A stretch of 5,714 nucleotides of DNA, taken from NCBI GenBank assembly GCA_013697265.1, contig JACCXE010000242.1, positions 1 through 5,714 on the forward strand. Direction: 5' to 3'. The notes under the pieces are model-generated. The model did no database searches. It was not told the origin of the DNA and was given only the letters and a program-made list of their open reading frames with translations. This document shows positions 1 through 4,559 of the stretch, piece after piece; within the stretch, counting starts at the first letter, position 1, and every line of letters starts with the position of its first letter. Both the position numbers and the translations under genes were made by a program. Source of the stretch: Actinomycetota bacterium (GTDB lineage Bacteria; Actinomycetota; Acidimicrobiia; Acidimicrobiales; JACCXE01).

Positions 1-527
1 TCGCGAAGTTGCGCGACCCGGTTCAGGATCGTGCGTCGGCCTCGGCCCGCCGCTTCGTACGAGCCGATGGCCGCGAGCTCAGCGGGGTTCAGGCCGGCCA
101 GGCGTTGCACGACTTGGGAAGCCGACAGGCTGTCGTAGCCGGGAATGGCCAGGTTTTGCGCGTCGTGGACGGTGACGGGAGTGCCGTTGTCCGACGGTGT
201 CGCAACTGTGGACTGCGTCGACCGAGCCGCCGCAGCCGGGGCCGGAGCGGCGGCCGGGGGCGGGGCAGGTGCCGCAGGTTTGGGCGTAGCGACCGGGCCC
301 TGCGCCGTGTTCGGCGCGGGCCGCTCGGTGTATTGCTTGAGCCGCTTTTCGAGCTCCTGGCGGCCCATACCCACGGCGAACTGACCCATCATCTTGGCCA
401 TGTTGGCTTCCTGCTGACCGCGGCTAACGAGCTTGGGCAGCTCTTCGCGGATCATGGCCGCTATGCCGAGCGGCGCGTACACCGCGGTTTCGATGATGCG
501 TTCCAGTGGGGACTTCTCGTCAGCCAT
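1..527 (-). CDS. Conserved actinobacterial protein of unknown function, 3' end cut by window edge
   Basis: I do not recognise a functional name. The visible 175 residues fall into three parts. Residues 1-65 are a helical segment with an amphipathic or hydrophobic stretch (VYAPLGIAAMI at 16-26, then charged helices). Residues 66-120 are a low-complexity Pro/Ala/Thr linker. Residues 126-175 are a compact C-terminal motif (LAIPGYDSLSASQVV at 126-140, then RLAGL, PAELAAI, YEAAGRGRRTILNRVAQL at 158-174). From memory, this last motif (YDSLSASQV...L..L..YE...RGRRTIL.R...L) recurs at the C-terminus of several otherwise unrelated actinobacterial proteins, so it is probably a small helical docking or association module. 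The ATG at 527 is preceded by AGGA at a good distance, which supports this start. The gene lies 59 bases after the DUF4193 stop, so co-transcription is likely. The protein seems nearly complete where the window ends. Confidence 0.8.
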   Translation of the reverse strand, partial: MADEKSPLERIIETAVYAPLGIAAMIREELPKLVSRGQQEANMAKMMGQFAVGMGRQELEKRLKQYTERPAPNTAQGPVATPKPAAPAPPPAAAPAPAAAARSTQSTVATPSDNGTPVTVHDAQNLAIPGYDSLSASQVVQRLAGLNPAELAAIGSYEAAGRGRRTILNRVAQLR

Positions 528-586
528 TGCCGTTCCTAACCGTCGGTGGTGTGCACGATGAGATAGCCCACGCGCTTCTCTTGTCG

Positions 587-1033
587 CTAGACGCAGTCGC
601 GGCAGTATTGCCGCTTCGCGTCGGCGAGCTGGCTCGGGTGCTTCACCAGGAAGCACGACTGGCAGACGAACTCGTCGGGACGCTTGGGCGCCACCTTGGT
701 GGAGTCAGCTCGGTCTTCGGTGTCGGCGGGCTCGTCGTCTTCCTCTTCCTCTTCGACAACGACCAGTCGCTCTTTGAGGATCTCGTCGAGCGTGGCTTCG
801 ACGTCGTGGTCGACCTCAAGCTCCTCTTCGTCCTGTTCTTCCTTCTTCTTCTTCTTCGCCGCAGCCGCGGCGACCTCGGGATCGACTTCTACCTCGACGT
901 CGTCGTCTACAACGACGTCTGCTTCGTCCTCGCCTAGGACGTCTTCCTCGGCGAGACCGTCGAGGTCTTCCTCGTCGATCTCCCCAGGTTGATCGTCATC
1001 TACGTCTTGTTCGTCGACGGGTTCGTCGGCCAT
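587..1033 (-). CDS. DUF4193 family hyper-acidic protein with C-terminal zinc ribbon
   Basis: This is a 148-residue protein. The C-terminal segment (residues 117-148) carries PDEFVCQSCFLVKHPSQL followed by YCRDCV, giving two CxxC knuckles (C124/C127 and C144/C147). This matches the actinobacterial DUF4193 family, whose C-terminus reads roughly DEF.C.SCFLV.H.SQLA...CRDC; its molecular role is unknown. Residues 1-110 are extraordinarily acidic (about 53 Asp/Glu), interrupted by an A5K5 block at 55-64. A central DEILKERLVVVEEEE segment (83-97) looks like a conserved helix. Family members I recall are nearer 100 residues, so the acidic N-terminus is long. The ATG at 1033 was chosen over upstream in-frame starts. 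It is preceded by GGAAGG, the acidic composition begins exactly there, and the upstream extension is Arg/Pro-rich and non-family-like. The zinc ribbon with an acidic arm could suggest a nucleic-acid or RNA polymerase partner, but that is inference. Confidence 0.93.
   Translation of the reverse strand: MADEPVDEQDVDDDQPGEIDEEDLDGLAEEDVLGEDEADVVVDDDVEVEVDPEVAAAAAKKKKKEEQDEEELEVDHDVEATLDEILKERLVVVEEEEEDDEPADTEDRADSTKVAPKRPDEFVCQSCFLVKHPSQLADAKRQYCRDCV
842..857 (-). repeat. AAG triplet run coding Lys5 in the DUF4193 protein
   Basis: Five consecutive AAG codons (minus strand), followed by GAAGAA, encode KKKKKEE at residues 60-66. It is preceded by five alanine codons using mixed GCG/GCC/GCT triplets. 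Slippage in this run would change length without breaking the frame. Confidence 0.7.
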
Positions 1034-1066
1034 GGGTGCCCTTCCACTCGCCTTGCGCGGCGGCGG

Positions 1067-1072
1067 ACTATA
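1067..1072 (-). promoter_or_regulatory. Possible -10 element of the DUF4193 gene
   Basis: On the minus strand the sequence reads GGTCTATAGTCC, with TATAGT matching the sigma-70-type TATAAT at five of six positions. It ends 33 bases before the start ATG at 1033, which would give a leader of about 25-28 bases containing the GGAAGG ribosome site. No convincing -35 hexamer is seen 16-18 bases upstream, which is common in actinobacteria. The core CTATAG is itself a palindrome within an almost symmetrical 12-mer, so a repressor site is an alternative reading. Confidence 0.35.
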
Positions 1073-1168
1073 GACCTCAGCGGGTGGTGGTTGGTGCGCT
1101 TGGCGCCGCTGTGGTCGTCGAAGCGGTATCGGCGCTCCGACTCGACGGGAACTCATGTCTCCAAACCG

Positions 1169-1201
1169 ACACGATTTGGTTGGTTCAGGCCCCAATCGTG
1201 T
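1169..1201 (-). terminator. Inverted repeat (stem-loop) just downstream of the thyX-like stop
   Basis: ACACGATT at 1169-1176 and AATCGTGT at 1194-1201 are perfect inverted copies separated by 17 bases. The pairing can continue past one mismatch with GG/CC (1178-1179 with 1191-1192). It begins 21 bases after the thyX-like stop codon and is followed on the transcript by CGGTTTGG, which holds only a short U run, so it is at best a weak intrinsic terminator. An operator or RNA-stabilising 3' hairpin is also possible. Confidence 0.45.
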
Positions 1202-1222
1202 GGGTTTCAGCGCTTGAGTTCG

Positions 1223-2827
1223 TCAGACACCCGCCCGCTTGGTTTCGGCACGGCGTTCGGACTCAAGCCGCTCGAGGTCGTACGTCTCGTGATCGACGTA
1301 GCGCATCATCTCGGCCACGGCGTGGTGGCCGGCCTTATCCGCGATGAGGGTGTGCATGTCTTGGCAGACCTTGCGGTACGACGGGTGGCCTTGCCGTTCG
1401 GTGCGCAGCTCGAGCATCTGCATAGCGGCGCGGGCATTCAGCGTCATGGCGTAGCGGACCTTGTAGGCCAGCGACACCGCGTAGCCGGCCTGGTTCGAGA
1501 AGTCGTCGAGCAACGCGTCGTGCAGCGCGGCCGAGCGCTCCATCGACTCGTCGAAGGCGACCGCCGCACCCGCTTCGGTGATGGCTTCGGGCACGTCGTA
1601 GCCGTGCAGCGGAGTCAGCGTCTGCCATTCGATGCTGAGCATGCGGTGTCTCTGGAGGTCCCGGAAGGCGCCGTAGTCGGTCAACAAGTCGAAGCGGTAC
1701 CAAACGGTTTCGAGCGCCCGGCCCGGGCGGTGCCGGCGGTTGGTACGGTCCCCCACGTACGCCTTCACGACGTCGATCTTTTCCGCCGAACTCATCTGCT
1801 TGACCCGGTCGAAAATCAGGTCGTCGGGTAGCTCAGTGTGGGGATACAGCATCGACGCGACCATTCGGTCTTCGCCCTCAGGGTCCCAGTTCACGAGCGT
1901 CACGGCGTCGCGGCCCGACGGCTCGGTCTCGCCGAGTAGCCGGTGCGCGATCTCGTCCATTGCACCGCGGTTGTTCGACAGGTAAGTCGACCAGGCCCGA
2001 CCGCGGTCGGGCAGGTCGACGCGGGTCAGGAACGACGGGATCACCTTGCGCAACTCGACCAGCATCATCTCGGCGTAGTCCCGGGCTTCGGGAAGCGGAT
2101 GAGCGTGCATGCGGATGAGGAGCTGTTCGTACGCCTGACCGGTGCCGTAGATACCGACGTTGCTGAGCGACGCCGCCGGCAGCAAGCCCCGCAGCGCATC
2201 AAAGGCCTTGGCCCTGACCGCTTGGCGCCAGACGAAATCGGAATCGCCCGCCTGCTGGGGGTGGACCTTGGCGTAGTGCGCGTTCATCACCGGCAGCAGT
2301 TCCGCGTAGGTGTCGAACATGCGGTCCATGTCTCCGACGTAGCGAAGACCGAGAGCGGATTTCAGGACGTCGGGGTCGCGGTAATACCGGTAGCGGCCGT
2401 TGCCGAGGCGGGTGTCGTAGGCGATGTAACGGGTCGATTGCTCGAGGTAGGCCATCAGCCGGCCCCACTCGAGGATCTTGGTCAACAGGTTCGACGACTG
2501 CTCGCAGGCGAGGTGCACCCCGCCGAGCTGGGCTACCGAGTCGTCGCCGTACTCGAAAAAGACCTTCTTGTAGAGGTCTTCGGCTCGGCTCAGGCCCATC
2601 GTGGCGTCCACCGTGAGGTCACCCGTCATATCCAGTTCGCCGACGAATTCGTCGAGGAACAGGCGGCGCAGGCTCTTGGCCGAACGCGAATACCGGGCAA
2701 ACAGTGCGCCTTTGACGACCTCAGGCAGGTTCGTCAGGGCAAAGACGGGCAGGTCCAGGTTCGTGAAGTACCGCCGCAGTATCACCGCCTCATCGGGCGT
2801 GAACGTCTCTACCGCGTACCTCGTCAT
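1223..2827 (-). CDS. Tandem ThyX-like protein (FAD-dependent thymidylate synthase family), 534 aa
   Basis: This belongs to the flavin-dependent thymidylate synthase superfamily (ThyX uses FAD, NADPH and methylene-tetrahydrofolate to methylate dUMP), but it is about twice the usual 220-260 residues. It looks like two ThyX-like halves, roughly 1-270 and 300-534. The canonical signature RHRxxSxNxxSxR is divided between them. Residues 121-134 read WGRLMAYLEQSTRY, keeping E129, S131, R133 and Y134. Residues 393-406 read RHRMLSIEWQTLTP, keeping R393, H394, R395 and S398. The second half also keeps the active-site helix motif NARAAMQMLELR (464-475), while the matching stretch in the first half (228-239, GTGQAYEQLLIR) has lost N and the catalytic Arg. 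The second half carries NRRHRPGRALE (363-373) where ThyX has its GHxSxxEH-type motif. Thymidylate synthase activity is therefore uncertain, and another flavin or nucleotide reaction is possible. The ATG at 2827 lacks a clear Shine-Dalgarno sequence. No in-frame disruption is seen. Confidence 0.92.
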   Translation of the reverse strand: MTRYAVETFTPDEAVILRRYFTNLDLPVFALTNLPEVVKGALFARYSRSAKSLRRLFLDEFVGELDMTGDLTVDATMGLSRAEDLYKKVFFEYGDDSVAQLGGVHLACEQSSNLLTKILEWGRLMAYLEQSTRYIAYDTRLGNGRYRYYRDPDVLKSALGLRYVGDMDRMFDTYAELLPVMNAHYAKVHPQQAGDSDFVWRQAVRAKAFDALRGLLPAASLSNVGIYGTGQAYEQLLIRMHAHPLPEARDYAEMMLVELRKVIPSFLTRVDLPDRGRAWSTYLSNNRGAMDEIAHRLLGETEPSGRDAVTLVNWDPEGEDRMVASMLYPHTELPDDLIFDRVKQMSSAEKIDVVKAYVGDRTNRRHRPGRALETVWYRFDLLTDYGAFRDLQRHRMLSIEWQTLTPLHGYDVPEAITEAGAAVAFDESMERSAALHDALLDDFSNQAGYAVSLAYKVRYAMTLNARAAMQMLELRTERQGHPSYRKVCQDMHTLIADKAGHHAVAEMMRYVDHETYDLERLESERRAETKRAGV

Positions 2828-2837
2828 GGGAACTTGG

Positions 2838-2843
2838 AGAGTA
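2838..2843 (-). promoter_or_regulatory. Possible -10 hexamer for a near-leaderless thyX-like transcript
   Basis: On the minus strand TACTCT (a TAnnnT pattern) ends 10 bases before the thyX-like ATG at 2827. The intervening sequence CCAAGTTCCC has no Shine-Dalgarno. A start of transcription about 6-7 bases downstream of the hexamer would leave a leader of only 3-4 bases, consistent with the leaderless translation common in actinobacteria. No -35 element is recognisable. The call is weak and rests on spacing and the absence of a ribosome site. Confidence 0.25.
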
Positions 2844-2860
2844 GGTCCCCCACGCGACGC

Positions 2861-2874
2861 AGTGGCGGATCACG
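2861..2874. repeat. 14-base direct repeat, copy 1
   Basis: AGTGGCGGATCACG is an exact copy of positions 2953-2966, 92 bases away. Copy 1 is noncoding and lies between hairpin A and the thyX-like start. The two copies bracket the whole double-hairpin segment (2875-2952). Confidence 0.75.
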
Positions 2875-2879
2875 GCCGC

Positions 2880-2909
2880 CGTGGGGCGAGCGGAGCGAGG
2901 GGCCCCACG
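2880..2909. terminator. GC-rich hairpin A in the gap after the dehydrogenase gene
   Basis: CGTGGGGC at 2880-2887 pairs perfectly with GCCCCACG at 2902-2909 around a 14-base loop (GAGCGGAGCGAGGG). There is no T tract on either side, so it is not a textbook intrinsic terminator, although such U-less hairpins are frequent between actinobacterial genes. The loop motif GCGAGCGGAGCGAGG resembles extragenic repeat sequence I associate with high-GC actinobacterial genomes. It could act as a terminator or a transcript 3' end stabiliser. Confidence 0.5.
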
Positions 2910-2919
2910 TTGCGGAGGA

Positions 2920-2944
2920 GGGCGGGCCTGCGGGGTGCCCGCCC
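2920..2944. terminator. GC-rich hairpin B, directly after the dehydrogenase stop
   Basis: GGGCGGGC at 2920-2927 pairs perfectly with GCCCGCCC at 2937-2944 around a 9-base loop. On the dehydrogenase transcript it starts 6 bases after the TAA stop (2951-2953), the usual place for a terminator or a 3' end protecting structure. It lacks a following U tract. Together with hairpin A it makes a double stem-loop that probably ends the helicase-DagK-like-dehydrogenase transcript. Confidence 0.55.
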
Positions 2945-2950
2945 GGGGAA

Positions 2951-3934
2951 TTAGTGGCGGATCACGAGCTTTCCGGACTGGTCGCCTGCTTTGAGCCTGT
3001 TGAGGGCCTCAGGGAACTGATCGAGGCCGTCGTAGACGTGGTCAACGGGGACAGGGACTCCCCCGGCGACCAGCTTGAGCACCTCCTCGAACTCCCGGTA
3101 GGAGCCCATGGTCGAGCCGATGATCTCGTGCTGTTTGAAAAACAGCCGGGGCAACGAGATTTCGACGGCGCTGCCCGCGGTGCCGCCGCACGTGACGAGC
3201 CGGCCCCCCGGTTTCAAGCACTTGATCGAGTTGTCCCATGTGGCGGCGCCCACGTTCTCGAACACGACGTCGGCCCGAACCGGCCAGCGCTGGTTCGAGT
3301 CGAAGGCATCGGCGGCGCCAAGCCTGATGGCGTTGTTTCGTTTCGCTTCGTCACGCGACGTGGCGTACACCGTGGCGCCGCTCGCTACGCCGAGCACCAA
3401 GCCGGCGGTGCTCACGCCGCCGCCCACGCCGACCACGATCATCGTGTCGGCCGCGTTCAGTCGGGCCCGCTTCAACATGCGCCAGGCGGTGAGCCAGCAC
3501 AGCCCGAACGCGGCGGCCTCCGGCCAGTCGAGGCTCGCCGGCTTGGCGACAACATTGCGGCCAGGCAGCACGACGAATTCGCCATGGGTGCCCCAGTGAT
3601 GCTCACCCAGGATGCCGAACGTTTTGCAGTACGGGCTTTCACCGGCGAGGCAATACGAGCAGTGTCCGCACGACAGCGCCGGGTTGAGCACCACCTCGTC
3701 CCCGACCGCCACGTTGTCGACCGCGTCGCCGATTGCCTCGACGATGCCGGCCCCGTCAGCGCCCGGCACGTGCGGCGTGTGCGGCTTGGGCGCGGCCTTG
3801 GTGACCCAGATGTCCATGTGGTTCAGGGCCGATGCGACCAGGCGGACCCGCACCTCGTCGGCATGTGGCTCGGGCGCGTCGATCTGTCCCCAGCGATAGC
3901 GGCCCGGCGATTCGTCGAGGATCCACGCGTCCAT
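2951..3934 (-). CDS. Zinc-binding alcohol dehydrogenase / MDR-family oxidoreductase
   Basis: This 327-residue medium-chain dehydrogenase/reductase is a normal length for the family. It has an N-terminal GroES-like domain (about 1-130), an NAD(P)-binding Rossmann domain (about 135-270), and a C-terminal return ending GKLVIRH. Visible landmarks are NHMD at 38-41, PGADGAG at 57-63, a structural-zinc cysteine lobe CGHCSYC...C (C89, C92, C95, C103), GILGEH at 107-112 and a glycine-rich nucleotide loop VVGVGGGV at 167-174. The classical catalytic-zinc ligands are not intact: the GHE motif is GAD (58-60) and the usual Cys is replaced by the NHMD region. From memory, NH.D plus G.DGAG is typical of one MDR subfamily, often annotated as alcohol dehydrogenase or quinone oxidoreductase, so this is probably subfamily-specific rather than decay. 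The substrate is unknown. The ATG at 3934 lies 19 bases after the DagK-like stop with no strong Shine-Dalgarno, so translational coupling is likely. Confidence 0.94.
   Translation of the reverse strand: MDAWILDESPGRYRWGQIDAPEPHADEVRVRLVASALNHMDIWVTKAAPKPHTPHVPGADGAGIVEAIGDAVDNVAVGDEVVLNPALSCGHCSYCLAGESPYCKTFGILGEHHWGTHGEFVVLPGRNVVAKPASLDWPEAAAFGLCWLTAWRMLKRARLNAADTMIVVGVGGGVSTAGLVLGVASGATVYATSRDEAKRNNAIRLGAADAFDSNQRWPVRADVVFENVGAATWDNSIKCLKPGGRLVTCGGTAGSAVEISLPRLFFKQHEIIGSTMGSYREFEEVLKLVAGGVPVPVDHVYDGLDQFPEALNRLKAGDQSGKLVIRH
2953..2966. repeat. 14-base direct repeat, copy 2 (3' end of dehydrogenase gene)
   Basis: This exact copy of 2861-2874 overlaps the last codons of the dehydrogenase (Val-Ile-Arg-His and the first base of the TAA stop, read on the minus strand). 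The other two bases of the stop lie outside the repeat, inside the bracketed segment. Confidence 0.75.
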
Positions 3935-3953
3935 GACACAACGCTACGTGCAG

Positions 3954-4559
3954 CTACGCGACCACCCGAATCGCGTCGGGAATGGCGCGGGCGGCGAGGT
4001 GGCGGGCCGGTCCGATCTCCTCGCCGTCTATGTACACGAGAAGCGGCTTGGCAAACTCGAAGGTCACGGCCACTGCCCGGGTGGGTCGGATGCGCGGGTG
4101 AGGCAGGTGCGTTCCGCTGGGCAGTCTGGCTCGCACTTTGCGCCACTCGAAGAGGTCGAGTTGGCCCTCGTAGCCGTCGAGGACGCCGTCGTTGGGATGG
4201 GCCTTGGGCCCAAAATTCCAGCCGCCTACCCACTGGGCGTTCATCACGACAGCGAAATGCCGCCAGCCGCGGTTGTGCGCGACGACGTGGGCGGCGAAGA
4301 AACGGTGGCGGCCGTCAACGAGCACTTCGCCAAGGTCGACCGGAAACGCCGTCGCTCCGGCTCGCAATCTGTCGATGTCGTTCTTCGCGCCGAGGGTGTG
4401 GCCCAGATCGCCACCCAGGATGCCGAAGGTCGGGTACGGCGAAGCGGTGCGGCGGGCTTCGTCGAGCGCCCGGGAGATCTCGCGGTCGGTCCGAGTGATC
4501 ACGGCGTCGGCCGGTAACACCGCGGGTTCGCCCCAGGCCTGCCCCTTGGCGATGGTCAT
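3954..4559 (-). CDS. DagK/YegS C-terminal-like protein (diacylglycerol kinase family)
   Basis: This 201-residue protein resembles the second half of bacterial diacylglycerol/sphingosine kinase-like proteins (DagK, YegS). Visible motifs are GILGGDLGHTLG (46-57), aligned with the GT.ND.AR.LG region of those kinases; PVDLGEV (73-79), as in their VDLG.V strand; VVMNAQWVGGW (104-114); HPNDGVLD (121-128), matching the DDGLLDV region; SGTHLPHP (148-155); and YIDGE (176-180), as in the final V..DGE beta strand. The N-terminal subdomain with the ATP-binding GGDGT loop is absent. The usual length for full DagK-type enzymes is about 300 residues, so this is a stand-alone C-terminal half. I recall a recurring actinobacterial family of this shape near tatC and the HelY helicase, so it is unlikely to be a local truncation. 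Kinase activity cannot be assumed. The start ATG (4559) overlaps the helicase stop (4556-4558) as ATGA, without an obvious Shine-Dalgarno, which indicates coupled translation. Confidence 0.88.
   Translation of the reverse strand: MTIAKGQAWGEPAVLPADAVITRTDREISRALDEARRTASPYPTFGILGGDLGHTLGAKNDIDRLRAGATAFPVDLGEVLVDGRHRFFAAHVVAHNRGWRHFAVVMNAQWVGGWNFGPKAHPNDGVLDGYEGQLDLFEWRKVRARLPSGTHLPHPRIRPTRAVAVTFEFAKPLLVYIDGEEIGPARHLAARAIPDAIRVVA

Noticed and set aside
1034..1195. N-terminal extension of the DUF4193 protein to an ATG at 1195
   Set aside because: The extension is Arg/Pro-rich, unlike the family, has no good ribosome site and would cover the likely promoter; the ATG at 1033 has GGAAGG upstream.
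506..1831. Plus-strand frames opposite the DUF4193 gene and the ThyX-like C-terminus
   Set aside because: The Ser-rich and Val/Leu-rich translations are complements of the Glu/Asp/Lys codons of the DUF4193 gene; no ribosome sites or recognisable domains support them.
2861..2966. CRISPR-like repeat unit
   Set aside because: There are only two 14-base copies with a hairpin-filled spacer and no further units, so it is not an array.
1943..4498. An 851-codon plus-strand open frame spanning the ThyX-like, dehydrogenase and DagK-like genes
   Set aside because: It runs antisense through three well-supported genes and their gap, matches no family I recognise, and is the kind of open frame that strong third-position GC bias produces opposite real genes.
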